A DNA stretch of 64,000 nt from Clostridiales bacterium DTU070 (GCA_001513105.1 LFSH01000074.1:49674-113673); one strand, 5' to 3'. Shown: positions 9,034 to 18,234, numbered from the stretch's first letter. Notes: generated by a model from the letters alone, not told the origin. Translations and numbers: made by a program.

Positions 9034-9963
9034 GTGCCGTTAGTATCAACAAAGGAAATGTTCAAAAAAGCATATGAAGGAGGCTATGCCATCGGCGCCT
9101 TCAATGTAAACAATATGGAGATTATCCAGGGAATTACCGAAGCAGCAAAGGAAGTTAATGCACCTCTGATTCTTCAGGTATCCGCAGGCGCACGTAAGTA
9201 CGCAAACCATACCTACCTTATGAAGCTGATTGAAGCAGCAATTATCGAAACAGATCTTCCGATTGCAGTGCACCTTGACCATGGTGATTCTTTCGAACTT
9301 TGTAAATCCTGTATAGACGGAGGATTTACATCGGTTATGATAGATGCTTCGCATCTACCCTTCGAAGAAAACATAAAGCTGACGAAGCAGGTCGTAGATT
9401 ATGCCCATCCGAGGGGTGTTGCTGTAGAGGCTGAACTGGGACGCCTGGCCGGTGTTGAGGACGATGTAAAGGTAGCCGCAGAAGATGCAATTTACACTGA
9501 TCCAAAGGAAGTTGAAGAGTTTGTAGAGCGTACCGGTGTTGACTCATTGGCGATAGCAATTGGAACAAGCCATGGCGCTTACAAGTTCAAGGGCGAAGCA
9601 AAACTTCGTTTCGATATCCTTGAAGAGGTACAGAGAAGGCTTCCTGGATTCCCGATAGTTCTGCATGGAGCATCTTCAGTTATTCCTGAATATGTAGAAA
9701 CTATCAACAAGTTTGGCGGACAGATGCCCGGTGCAAAGGGAGTACCCGAAGATATGCTCCGCAAGGCTGCATCAATGGCAGTTTGCAAGATTAATATCGA
9801 CTCCGACCTCCGCCTTGCAATGACCGCAACAATCCGCAAGGTATTTGCGGAGAACCCGGCTGAATTCGACCCGAGAAAATACCTTGGGCCGGCAAGGGAA
9901 GAAATTAAAAAACTTGTAAAGCATAAACTGATTAATGTTCTTGGTTGTGCAGGCAAAGCATAA
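9034..9963 (+). CDS. fba: class II fructose-1,6-bisphosphate aldolase
   Basis: Zinc-dependent aldolase that interconverts fructose 1,6-bisphosphate with dihydroxyacetone phosphate and glyceraldehyde 3-phosphate, in the cytoplasm. Zinc and substrate motifs are visible: VHLDHGDSFE, AIGTSHGAYKF, VLHGASSV and INIDSDLR. About 309 residues, typical of the short Firmicutes class IIA form. Start choice: AGGAG is only three bases from the ATG at 9028 but nine bases from the GTG at 9034. The GTG gives the family N-terminus MPLVSTKEMFKKAYEGGYA, so GTG is chosen. It is monocistronic, with a promoter and a terminator of its own. Confidence 0.95.
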   Translation: MPLVSTKEMFKKAYEGGYAIGAFNVNNMEIIQGITEAAKEVNAPLILQVSAGARKYANHTYLMKLIEAAIIETDLPIAVHLDHGDSFELCKSCIDGGFTSVMIDASHLPFEENIKLTKQVVDYAHPRGVAVEAELGRLAGVEDDVKVAAEDAIYTDPKEVEEFVERTGVDSLAIAIGTSHGAYKFKGEAKLRFDILEEVQRRLPGFPIVLHGASSVIPEYVETINKFGGQMPGAKGVPEDMLRKAASMAVCKINIDSDLRLAMTATIRKVFAENPAEFDPRKYLGPAREEIKKLVKHKLINVLGCAGKA

Positions 9964-9992
9964 TTCATTATACAGGTAACAGTTTTTTAGGA

Positions 9993-10026
9993 GAAGGCGC
10001 AGTTTTCACAAACTGTGCCTTTTCTG
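9993..10026 (+). terminator. intrinsic terminator after fba
   Basis: AAGGCGCAGTTT pairs with AAACTGTGCCTTTT around a short loop, about 30 bases after the fba stop. Confidence 0.8.
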
Positions 10027-10347
10027 ATGCATATGCAAAAACCGGTTACGGGTTTGGTATTACCCTTCCTGCAGACAGTTTCATTTATGAGGCTGCATCT
10101 CTCAGTTGTGGAAAAAGTCATTATATTATAGCTTACTAATGGAATCTTAAGAAAATTTTAATGATTTGTCCTATTTGATTTTAATTTTTTGAGGTGCATA
10201 ATGGTATATAGAGAAGGATGCAGTAATTTAATGAATACGGTACCATACTTATCCAGCAATATTACGTAATATAATTGATATGGTTTTTTGCCGGCGGCAT
10301 CAGATGGTTCTTAGGGGGAATTACCCTATACGGAGGCGTATTGTTTT
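10027..10347. other. intergenic region with one possible 22-residue ORF
   Basis: No gene in this stretch is long enough to be sure of. The best small frame is 10201-10269 (ATG to TAA, MVYREGCSNLMNTVPYLSSN plus two residues), with GAGGTG four bases ahead. It has no recognisable family and could be chance or a leader peptide. An imperfect dyad TAGGGGGAATTACCCTA lies at 10310-10326, just before the ribosome site of the next gene. Confidence 0.25.
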
Positions 10348-11418
10348 ATGCATATTGAAAATATAAAACATATTAACCGGAAATCACTGGTAAGTGGAGC
10401 TTTTATCCTATTTATCCTGACTGTAATGATTCTTATACTGTTCAAAAGCTACAGTATAAGTGAAATACAGGCTTTATTCCTGAAATTGAAAACCGGGTGG
10501 CTGCTTGCGGCGATCGGATGTATTCTCTTTTCATACTTATCCGAAATGATGTGTTTTTATGAGATAACCAAAAAAATACACGGAAAAGCATCACTGCGCA
10601 CTTCCTTTCGTGTTACGATGGCTGGTGTATATTTTAACTCGGTAACACCGTTTGCCTGCGGCGGAGAACCCTTCCAGGTAAACTGTCTTATGAAATACGG
10701 GGTACCAATGGGAAGCTGTGCAAACATTATCATGGTAAAATCCACGGTTTACCAGGCATCAGTTTTCCTTACCAGTATTGCTGCCTTAATTTTCAACGCA
10801 GCATCACTGAACCGCCTGGTAGACAAGTTCGGCCTGTTTTTCATAACAGGGGCTGCGATAAACTTTACCGTTATATTGTTTTTTGTATTATTCCTCGTAA
10901 ACAAAAATGCTGCAAGAAAAGCCGTAAACTTTGTTTTTAAACTGCTTGCGAAATGCCGTATAATAAAAAACCCTGAAAAATACAGCAAGAAAAAGGAAGA
11001 AGGGCTTGAATGTTTTAACAGGGCAAGCCGGATGATATTCACCGATGCCCGCGTTATCGCAAAGGTTATTTTTTACCAGCTGCTGAACCTGTCTTTTATA
11101 TATGTTGTTCCATATTTTCTCCTTATCTCGCTCGAAGGGAAATACGGTTATTTCTGGGACATAATAACCTCGCAGGCGGTTTTGAGACAGATAACCAGTT
11201 ATATACCCTCTCCGGGTGCTTCCGGCGGGACCGAAGGAATAAGTTATTTCTTCTTCAGGAATTTCTTTACAAGGACTCCTGTTGTATCTGTGATACTTAT
11301 ATGGAGAATTCTTACCTATTATTTCAATATTGTTTTCAGCGGACTGTACCTTGCATTTATCGAGGCCAGGAAAGCAAAACGAAAAACAGGGTACCTGGAA
11401 TCCAGGAAAGCGGCCTGA
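10348..11418 (+). CDS. flippase-like integral membrane protein (UPF0104 / LPG synthase TM-domain family)
   Basis: Polytopic membrane protein of 356 residues with about eight hydrophobic segments. Family marks are YLSEMMCFYEITKKI, then YFNSVTPFACGGEPFQVNCLMKYG, and near the C-terminus SYIPSPGASGGTEG. These place it in the UPF0104/YbhN group related to the membrane half of MprF, whose members are linked to lipid or polyprenyl-sugar translocation. It has no C-terminal synthase domain, so it is not a complete lysyl-phosphatidylglycerol synthase. GGAGG lies 11 bases before the ATG. It precedes the disrupted response regulator by 32 bases and may share its transcript. The substrate is not inferable. 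Confidence 0.8.
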   Translation: MHIENIKHINRKSLVSGAFILFILTVMILILFKSYSISEIQALFLKLKTGWLLAAIGCILFSYLSEMMCFYEITKKIHGKASLRTSFRVTMAGVYFNSVTPFACGGEPFQVNCLMKYGVPMGSCANIIMVKSTVYQASVFLTSIAALIFNAASLNRLVDKFGLFFITGAAINFTVILFFVLFLVNKNAARKAVNFVFKLLAKCRIIKNPEKYSKKKEEGLECFNRASRMIFTDARVIAKVIFYQLLNLSFIYVVPYFLLISLEGKYGYFWDIITSQAVLRQITSYIPSPGASGGTEGISYFFFRNFFTRTPVVSVILIWRILTYYFNIVFSGLYLAFIEARKAKRKTGYLESRKAA

Positions 11419-11450
11419 CAATATCAGAATTTAATGCGGGGGTTGAATGC

Positions 11451-12170
11451 ATGGCATATAATGTGCTGATTTGTGATGACGAGAAGGATATCGTTTCAGC
11501 GCTTAAAATATACCTGTCTTCAGAAAACTATAATACCTTTGAGGCTTACACCGGCGAGGAATCTTTAAAGATTATTGAAAACAATGATATCCATCTTGTG
11601 CTGATGGACATAATGATGCCGGAGATGGACGGGCTTACAGCAATGGTAAAACTTCGCGAAAAGTACAATATTCCTGTTATACTGCTCACTGCCAAAAGTG
11701 AAGATACGGATAAAATACTTGGTCTTAACATCGGCGCCGATGATTATATCACAAAACCTTTTAATCCTGTTGAAGTACTTGCAAGGGTTAAATCCCAGCT
11801 CAGGCGGTACATGCAGCTTGGAGGCGGTAATGTAAAGCCTTCGCATCTCGTCATCGGCGGGATTGAGATGGATGATAAGGCAAAAGCGGTAACTGTTGAC
11901 GGCGATATGATAAGTTTAACCCCGAAGGAATATGAAATACTGAAACTCTTGATGGAAAACCCTGGCCAGGTTTTTTCACCAAAGGAAATATACAAGCGGG
12001 TATGGAATGACAACCCGTATGGTTCCGAAAGTACGGTAGCGGTTCACATTCGCGCGACCGTTTCTGGGCATTCACACGATATCTTTTTTTATAGATCAAG
12101 TGTTTTAAGTAGAACAAGTGTTTTAAGATATCGTGCAATGCGAGGAAACTTTCAGCGAAGTGCGGCTTAA
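11451..12170 (+). pseudogene. OmpR/PhoB-type response regulator, C-terminus lost at a repeat element
   Basis: Receiver domain at residues 1-120 with acidic pocket D9/D10, phospho-acceptor D53 in LVLMDIMMP and the DYITKPF lysine. A winged-helix domain then begins near residue 140 (ISLTPKEYEILKLLMENPGQ). Homology runs to R201 (TVAVHIR at 12051-12053) and then stops. The frame continues for 38 unrelated residues through the palindromic repeat that begins at about 12055. The missing part is the rest of the recognition helix and the C-terminal wing, so DNA binding is probably lost. The start ATG follows GGGGG; the frame is open 50 codons further upstream, inside the previous gene. No histidine kinase follows, although such regulators are normally paired. 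A deletion with repeat insertion is the likeliest history. Alternatively, the truncated protein may still act as a phosphate sink. Confidence 0.8.
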
Positions 12171-12396
12171 AGATGGGCAAAAGGAAGCGAGGATAAGCAA
12201 GCCGACGTGAGCAAAAATGCTACATACTTTTTTGGTTTTAAAATATTTCTGCGAATTTCTGCTTGCTCGTGCTGAACTGTCAAATGCGCTTACAGATATT
12301 TGTGCAATGTAAGGAAACTTTCAGCAGAATACGGATTGGAGATAGACAGCCTGAGCAAGGATTAGCAGGCCGGCGGAGCAAAAACTCAACATACTG
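12055..12396. repeat. dispersed palindromic repeat, cluster A (core hairpin plus two direct units)
   Basis: A long dyad has arms at about 12068-12084 and 12125-12141 (GATATC flanked as CACGATATCTT / AAGATATCGTGCAA) with a 40-base loop. The loop itself holds the direct repeat AAGTGTTTTAAG twice. Two direct units of about 104 bases follow, at 12125-12228 and 12293-12396. Each runs from a GTGCAATG box through GGAAACTTTCAGC and AGCAAGCCG-like text to CATACT. A 64-base unrelated linker separates them. A third unit of the same type lies inverted at 13995-14097. Confidence 0.8.
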
Positions 12397-12472
12397 TATA
12401 AAAAACGGGTTGAAATGAAATACCTTTTATTACATAATAGATATGGCCTGATTATCAGGAAATGGCAATTTT

Positions 12473-12510
12473 GAAGCAGTAAATGAAATTCAGCCAGCTG
12501 CTTCTTTTTG
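12473..12510 (+). terminator. intrinsic terminator, possibly orphaned
   Basis: GAAGCAG pairs with CTGCTTC around an 18-base loop and is followed by TTTTTG. No intact gene ends just before it. It may be the terminator of the lost regulator/kinase operon. Confidence 0.55.
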
Positions 12511-12569
12511 TATTCTCGCAGGCAAATTTTTGCAGTTGACTGAAAATAATCAGGATTGGGGAGATTGCA

Positions 12570-13325
12570 TTGATACCTGAAACTCTATATAAAAACAGTT
12601 ATACCATCGGCTACCGGGATGTTGATTTTAACGGGAACCTGAGGCTCAGCGCGTTGTTTGGTTATTTCCAGGACACTGCAGGCATGAATGTTGAAAGCCT
12701 TGGAATAGGAGTGGAAACTCTTTCAAAAAAATATTCGGCTGCATGGGTGCTGACCAAAATACTGGTGGAGATTAACAGGTTCCCCGGTTGGAATGAGAAA
12801 ATTACAGTCGAAACCTGGCCGCATGAGCCGAAGAAGTATGAGTTTGACAGGGATTTCAGGGTAAGGGACGAAAAAGGCGGCATAATAGCCTCGGCAATAT
12901 CAAACTGGGTACTGCTGGACATTAATACAAGGGAGATAAAAAAGAGCGACGTTATTTTTTCAGATTATCCCAAATTTGACTTTATCGAAGAACGCGCGCT
13001 GAACAGCCGCCTCCGTAAATTGAAGCCCTTCGGACAGCTAAATTCAGTTTACAGGAAGGTTATCGGTTACAGCGACACCGATGTAAACGGGCATATTAAC
13101 AATGCAAGGTATATTGATTACATTATGGACTGTTTTTCGATGGAGGAACATAAAAAACATACCGTGAAATCAATCCAGGTAAACTATATTAAAGAGGTTT
13201 TCCCGGGGGATGCATTAATTCTTTATAAAGATGTATCGAAAGCCGGTTCAAACCTGATTTATATTGAAGGAGCAAATGAAGCGGACCAAAAGCCTGTATT
13301 CAGTGCTGAACTTGAAATTGTATAA
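12570..13325 (+). CDS. acyl-ACP thioesterase (FatA/FatB family)
   Basis: Hydrolyses acyl-acyl carrier protein to release free fatty acids in the cytoplasm. Two hot-dog domains are seen: the first with GYRDVDFNGNLRLSALFGYFQD near the N-terminus, the second with GYSDTDVNGHINNARYIDYIMD around residue 165. At 251 residues it has the normal bacterial length. The start is a TTG six bases after GGGGAG. Bacterial members may adjust membrane fatty acid composition, but the chain-length preference cannot be read. It stands alone between repeat cluster A and a convergent cupin gene. Confidence 0.88.
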   Translation: MIPETLYKNSYTIGYRDVDFNGNLRLSALFGYFQDTAGMNVESLGIGVETLSKKYSAAWVLTKILVEINRFPGWNEKITVETWPHEPKKYEFDRDFRVRDEKGGIIASAISNWVLLDINTREIKKSDVIFSDYPKFDFIEERALNSRLRKLKPFGQLNSVYRKVIGYSDTDVNGHINNARYIDYIMDCFSMEEHKKHTVKSIQVNYIKEVFPGDALILYKDVSKAGSNLIYIEGANEADQKPVFSAELEIV

Positions 13326-13378
13326 AACCTGCTGTAATGCGGGCCGGGATATATTATCAGCAAGGCCGGTACATAATA

Positions 13379-13405
13379 ACAGGTGGAGTTTTTTACTCCA
13401 CCTGT
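13379..13405. terminator. hairpin between convergent thioesterase and cupin genes
   Basis: A perfect 11-base stem, ACAGGTGGAGT/ACTCCACCTGT, with a five-T loop. No T-run follows on either strand, so it may act as a two-way transcript end or a 3' stabiliser rather than a classic terminator. Confidence 0.5.
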
Positions 13406-13420
13406 ATATAAGTAAGCCGG

Positions 13421-13759
13421 TTACGGGTTAAAGACCACAACCAGCAGCATTTTAAACTGTTCCTTTGCCAGTAACGCATGAGGAATACCTGCCGGCATTA
13501 CTATTGTTTCTCCCTTTGTTACGTTAAACACTTCTTCACCTATTGTTATTTCGGCTTCCCCGTCAAGAATGTAAACCAAAGCATCCCCGGTAGATGAGTG
13601 TGAGCTGATTTCTTCACCTTTATCAAAGGCAAACAAGGTTAAACTTACATTTTTGCCCTGTGACAGGGTTCTGCTTACAACCTGGCCTTCCTGGTAGGCT
13701 ACCAGGTCTTCCATGTTCAGTGCTTTTGAAAATTCTATGTTTTTAATGCGTTTTTCCAT
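13421..13759 (-). CDS. small cupin-domain protein
   Basis: Single-domain cupin of 112 residues. Cupin motif 1 is seen as HSSTGDALVYILDGEAEITIG, reduced in metal-binding histidines compared with the consensus G(X)5HXH(X)3,4E(X)6G. Motif 2 is PAGIPHALLA. Such proteins bind a metal or small ligand; the substrate is unknown. The ATG is preceded by GGAGGG. It faces the thioesterase gene and its upstream region runs into repeat cluster B. Confidence 0.82.
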   Translation of the reverse strand: MEKRIKNIEFSKALNMEDLVAYQEGQVVSRTLSQGKNVSLTLFAFDKGEEISSHSSTGDALVYILDGEAEITIGEEVFNVTKGETIVMPAGIPHALLAKEQFKMLLVVVFNP

Positions 13760-13820
13760 AGTACACCCTCCTTCAATACCATTTTACCCATTAAACCAAT
13801 AATATCACATGCAAATTTGC

Positions 13821-14097
13821 ACTTCGGTATCGCAGGATACATTTTGGAGCATTGCACGATATCTGCAAATACCTAATCTGTTATGGTAAAGAAAAGATAC
13901 CGTGCAATGCCCGGAAACAGTCGCTTCGTTTGCAAGAGCTGTGCGGTTCAGCTCGGGCAAGCCGAAATTAGAAAAATGCATATGAAACGAATATGTATGC
14001 AGCATTTTTGCTCCGTCGGCTTGCTTGTCCTTGCTTCTTTCCGCCCATCTCTAAGCTGCACTCCGCTAAAAATTTCTTTACATTACATGATATTTCT
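13821..14097. repeat. dispersed palindromic repeat, cluster B (core hairpin plus inverted unit)
   Basis: The core dyad has arms at 13849-13864 (GCATTGCACGATATCT) and 13894-13910 (AAGATACCGTGCAATGC), followed by CCGGAAACAGTCGCTTCGTTTGCA to 13934. The same flank follows the core at 52.6 kb. On the minus strand, 14097-13995 is a unit about 75-80 percent alike by eye to the two ~104-base units at 12.1-12.4 kb. A weak third dyad (TTCGGTATC at 13823) adjoins the left side. The whole block fills the gap between the cupin and the C-GCAxxG-C-C gene. No coding frame here is believable. Confidence 0.78.
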
Positions 14098-14255
14098 AAA
14101 ACCTGAAGGTTAAGCTGCCATGCAAAACCGGAAACAGTTGCTGAATATGCAGGAGCTGAGTCCACACCTGTTGTTAAAAATATGGTAACAATGTTCAATA
14201 AAGTCTGCTATAATATACTCGTTATATCATATTACGGTTCAGGTGGGATTTTGAT

Positions 14256-14687
14256 ATGAATGAAAGGGTTCAGAAAGCGTTGAAGCTGTTTGAGAGCGGG
14301 TTCAACTGTGCACAGTCTGTTGTCGGAGCATTTTCTGACACCTTTGATTATGACGAACAGCTCCTTCTGAAGATTGCAGGCGGGTTTGGCGGCGGAATGA
14401 GATGCGGCGAAGTCTGCGGTGCGGTTTCAGGTGCTGTTATGGTAATCGGGTTGAAATACGGCCAGTCCGTTGCTGGAGACAAGGCTTCGAAAGAAAGATG
14501 TAACAGGATTACATCAGAGTTTATGGACAAATTCGGTAAACGGAACCGAACGGTCCTGTGCCGTGAATTATTGGGATATGATATACGTGACAATGCCGCG
14601 AGGGAAAAGAACCCGGGACGCCAGGAAGAGGTATGTCCCAGGGCCATTGAGGCATCTGTTTTGCTTCTTCAGGAAATGGGTTTTTAG
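14256..14687 (+). CDS. C-GCAxxG-C-C family redox protein
   Basis: 143 residues with the family's spaced cysteines: FNCAQSV near residue 20, RCGEVCGAVSGAVM near residue 55, CNRI, LCRELLG, and a final VCPRAIE. The family (TIGR01909 type) is thought to bind a redox centre and is common in anaerobes, but its reaction is unknown. The start is ATG 14256 with GGTGGG upstream, and a TATAAT lies at 14209-14214. It is flanked by repeat cluster B and the GH2 gene and shows no clear operon partner. Confidence 0.88.
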   Translation: MNERVQKALKLFESGFNCAQSVVGAFSDTFDYDEQLLLKIAGGFGGGMRCGEVCGAVSGAVMVIGLKYGQSVAGDKASKERCNRITSEFMDKFGKRNRTVLCRELLGYDIRDNAAREKNPGRQEEVCPRAIEASVLLLQEMGF

Positions 14688-14793
14688 AGTTTCGGAAAAA
14701 ATCCGCTGAATATAAAAAAACATCAAAACCATACCGGGAGTAAAATATGATTATTAATTATGATTTCGCAGCGGCTTGAAAGGAGAAGATTAG

Positions 14794-17700
14794 ATGAACA
14801 GGAAAACACTGTTCAATGACGGATGGGAGTTTGCAAAAAGCGGACTGGACTTTAGCTTCGGCGACATCAGTTCATTGAAATTTGAACCTGTGGATATTCC
14901 CCACGACTGGCTTATCTATAATACACTGAATCTATACGAGGACAGCATAGGCTGGTACCGTAAAAAATTTACCGTTAATAGCAGTTATGATCAGACACTT
15001 CTTTATTTTGACGGTGTTTACATGGATTCCACCCTTTTCGTCAACGGACAGCCAGCAGGAGAATGGAAATACGGATATTCCTCTTTTGAACATGATATAT
15101 CGGGTTTTTTAAAGGAAGGGACCAATGAAATCGTCATGAAGGTTGTGCACCGGAGTCCGAACAGCAGATGGTACTCGGGTGCAGGAATTTACCGTAATGT
15201 ATGGCTTAAGGAGAGAAGCAGGAACCACATAGTTACCGACGGCATTTATATATCTTCAAGGTTTGACGGTAACAGGTGGGAAGTGGAAGTTGATACCGAG
15301 TATAACATAGCCTGTGATGTCCGGATCTCCCATAAAATAATACGTGAAGACAGGATAGTGGCCTCGTCGGACGAAATTGTGAAGGCTGGAGAAAACAGCA
15401 GCGCCGTGAATACACAGAAACTGTATGTTGAAAACCCGTTGCTGTGGAGTCCCGACGAGCCTTATTTATATACACTGGTCACCATGATGGAGCTTGTTGA
15501 AACCGGCAGGGAAAGGAACAGGGCGGCTGAATGCATTGAATGCATAACCCAGAATATCGGTTTCAGGACAATTGTCCTGGATCCCGAAAAGGGTCTGCTT
15601 CTGAACGGGAAAAAAATCAAGCTGAACGGTGTCTGCGAGCATCATGACCTGGGTGCCCTTGGAGCGGCTTTCAATAAAACGGCTCTGAGGAGAAGATTTT
15701 CGCTGCTTAAGGAAATGGGCGTAAATGCTATACGCACCGCCCATAATATGCCGGCGCCCGAGCTTATGGATTTAGCTGATGAAATGGGGTTTTTAGTTCT
15801 TTCGGAAGCGTTCGATATGTGGGAAAGGCCGAAAACCGCATACGACTATGCAAGGTTCTTCAGTGAATGGGCCTATAAGGATGTAAGAAGCTGGGTGAGA
15901 AGGGACAGGAATCATCCAAGCCTCTTAATGTGGAGTATCGGCAATGAGATTTACGATACCCATGCCGATGAAAGAGGACAGGAAATAACCAGGATGCTTA
16001 TGAATTATGTCCGGGAATTTGATCCGAAGTGCAATGCACAGATCACAATAGGATCAAACTACATGGCGTGGGAGAATGCGCAGAAATGTGCCGATATATT
16101 GAAAATTGCAGGTTACAATTATGCAGAGAATTTATATCACAAGCATCATAAAGAACATCCCGACTGGGTTATTTTCGGGAGTGAAACCTCGTCTGTTGTA
16201 CAAAGCAGGGGTGTTTACCACTTCCCGTACGAAAAGGGAATCCTGTCGGACGAGGACGAACAGTGTTCGGCCCTGGGTAACAGTACCGTAAGCTGGGGTG
16301 CAAAGTCCTATGAAGCGTGCATACTTGCAGAACGGGATGCCCCTTTCTCACTGGGCCAGTTCCTGTGGACGGGGTTTGACTATATCGGCGAGCCTACGCC
16401 TTACCATACAAAGAACTCATATTTCGGCCAGCTTGATACTGCTACGTTCAGGAAGGATTCCTTCTATGTTTTCCAGGCTGCATGGACCCATTACAAAACA
16501 AACCCCATGATACATATTTTCCCTTACTGGGATTTAAACGAAGGTCAGATAATTGACGTAAGGGTATGCTCCAATGCCCCGCGCATTGAACTGCAGCTGA
16601 ACGGGGTCACCGTCGGAACCCATGATATCGATTTTGAAAACGGAGAACAGCTTGTCGGCTGGTGGAAAATACCATACCAGGAAGGCGAGCTGAAAGCCAT
16701 AGCCTATGACGAAAACCGAAAAGTCATTGCAACCGATGTAAGAAGAACCTTCAAAGACGCAAAGCGTATTTGCCTGAAGCCCGATAAAGAGGTAATGGTT
16801 GCAGACGGCCAGGATCTGATATTCGTTGAAATCACCGCTGAGGATGAAAACGGCAACAAGGTGGAGAATGCAAATAACCGTGTGTTTGTAAATGTTACCG
16901 GTGCAGGACGCCTTGTAGGGCTTGACAACGGCGACAGTACCGATTTCGACCAGTACAAGGGCTTAAGCAGAAGGCTTTTCAACGGTAAACTGATGGCTAT
17001 TATTGCGTCCACACTCGAACCGGGAAGCATTACAGTGGAGGTAACATCCAAAGATCTCGACGGATGCAGCATTGAACTCCAGTCACTTCCTTACCGGGGC
17101 GGTATTATCAGCGGCGTTTCGGCAAATACACGAAACAGGGAAATGCCCTGTGTTATGGGCAGCCCTGACGAAATCCCGCTTCGCAGGATAGAGCTCGTCA
17201 GTCATTCAGGAAACGTTATAAATCCTTCAAACAGGGAAATAATCGTTGAGGCCAGGCTGTATCCCGAGAATACTTCATACCGCGACGTGGAATGGAAGGC
17301 AGTTAACGAAATCGGAATAAAATCGAATATTGCTAAGGTTGAGCCAATGGGCCTTAAGGCGAAAGTAACCGCGATAGGCGACGGTGAGTTCAGAATCCGC
17401 TGTACAAGCAAAAACGGAACGGACAAAACAAAGATCATATCCCAGCTTGAATTCAGTGCAACGGGTCTCGGGGTTGCGTACAAGAATCCATATGAATTCA
17501 TATCAGCTGGGTTGTACGATTACAGCAAGGGCGGTATAGGAAGCGGAAACGAACAGGGAATAGCAACAAGCCGGGACGGGGAGACCCAGGTTGGTTTTGA
17601 GAATATCGACTTCAGCAGTGACGGCTCGGATACGGTTACTGTTCCGATTTTCGCCCTTAACGGTGATGAGCACCCGTTCCAGGTATGGGAAGGCGTGCCG

Positions 17701-18234
17701 TATGAGGAGGGCAGCACACTGCTTGCTGACGTGGTTTACCAAAAGGAATCAATCTGGAATGTATACCAGGAGGAAACCTACCGCCTGTCAAAAACGCTCA
17801 GGGGTATCACGTCAATATATTTCGTATTTCATCAGAAATTGCATCTGAAAGGCTTTGTCTTCGTGAAAAAGAACAGGGCCTTTGAAAAAAACATGGCAGC
17901 CGACTGCGATAATATTTACGGTGATACCTACAAAATAAGCGGCAGCAATGTTGAAGGCATAGGGAACAATGTATCGCTGGAGTTCAGGGATATGGACTTT
18001 GGCGACAAGGGTATATCCGGGATTACGATTTCGGGAAGGTCGGCCATCGATAACACAATACATATAAGGTTCAGGAGCGACCATGGCGAAATCAGTCAGC
18101 TGGTGGAATTTGAAAAATCAGTTGAATACACCGAACGGACCTTTGAACTGGAAAGAGTGACAGGCAAACAGGATGTTACTTTCCTGTTTCTGCCGGGAAC
18201 CAGTTTTGATTTTGCATGGTTTAAATTTGAATAA
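14794..18234 (+). CDS. glycoside hydrolase family 2 enzyme (beta-galactosidase-like), multidomain
   Basis: Retaining exo-glycosidase of 1146 residues with no signal peptide, so probably cytoplasmic. The N-terminal sugar-binding jelly roll is at about 1-170 (VDIPHDWL, IGWYRKKF, SRWYSGAGIYRNVWL). The Ig-like domain reaches about 280 and the TIM barrel about 590. The acid/base is E385 in SIGNEIYD and the nucleophile E464 in FGSETSS. After these come a DUF4982-like Ig segment and Ig-like domains. Two CBM6-like beta-sandwiches are seen near 900-1010 (YFVFHQKLHLKGFVF) and 1030-1146 (FDFAWFKFE). GH2 also contains beta-glucuronidases and mannosidases, so beta-galactosidase is the likeliest but unproven activity. 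AAGGAGA precedes the ATG. It is a single gene. Confidence 0.88.
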   Translation: MNRKTLFNDGWEFAKSGLDFSFGDISSLKFEPVDIPHDWLIYNTLNLYEDSIGWYRKKFTVNSSYDQTLLYFDGVYMDSTLFVNGQPAGEWKYGYSSFEHDISGFLKEGTNEIVMKVVHRSPNSRWYSGAGIYRNVWLKERSRNHIVTDGIYISSRFDGNRWEVEVDTEYNIACDVRISHKIIREDRIVASSDEIVKAGENSSAVNTQKLYVENPLLWSPDEPYLYTLVTMMELVETGRERNRAAECIECITQNIGFRTIVLDPEKGLLLNGKKIKLNGVCEHHDLGALGAAFNKTALRRRFSLLKEMGVNAIRTAHNMPAPELMDLADEMGFLVLSEAFDMWERPKTAYDYARFFSEWAYKDVRSWVRRDRNHPSLLMWSIGNEIYDTHADERGQEITRMLMNYVREFDPKCNAQITIGSNYMAWENAQKCADILKIAGYNYAENLYHKHHKEHPDWVIFGSETSSVVQSRGVYHFPYEKGILSDEDEQCSALGNSTVSWGAKSYEACILAERDAPFSLGQFLWTGFDYIGEPTPYHTKNSYFGQLDTATFRKDSFYVFQAAWTHYKTNPMIHIFPYWDLNEGQIIDVRVCSNAPRIELQLNGVTVGTHDIDFENGEQLVGWWKIPYQEGELKAIAYDENRKVIATDVRRTFKDAKRICLKPDKEVMVADGQDLIFVEITAEDENGNKVENANNRVFVNVTGAGRLVGLDNGDSTDFDQYKGLSRRLFNGKLMAIIASTLEPGSITVEVTSKDLDGCSIELQSLPYRGGIISGVSANTRNREMPCVMGSPDEIPLRRIELVSHSGNVINPSNREIIVEARLYPENTSYRDVEWKAVNEIGIKSNIAKVEPMGLKAKVTAIGDGEFRIRCTSKNGTDKTKIISQLEFSATGLGVAYKNPYEFISAGLYDYSKGGIGSGNEQGIATSRDGETQVGFENIDFSSDGSDTVTVPIFALNGDEHPFQVWEGVPYEEGSTLLADVVYQKESIWNVYQEETYRLSKTLRGITSIYFVFHQKLHLKGFVFVKKNRAFEKNMAADCDNIYGDTYKISGSNVEGIGNNVSLEFRDMDFGDKGISGITISGRSAIDNTIHIRFRSDHGEISQLVEFEKSVEYTERTFELERVTGKQDVTFLFLPGTSFDFAWFKFE

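Noticed and set aside
12055..12400. CRISPR array
   Set aside because: The repeated units are ~100 bases, only two in direct order, with a dyad core and no regular spacers or cas genes.
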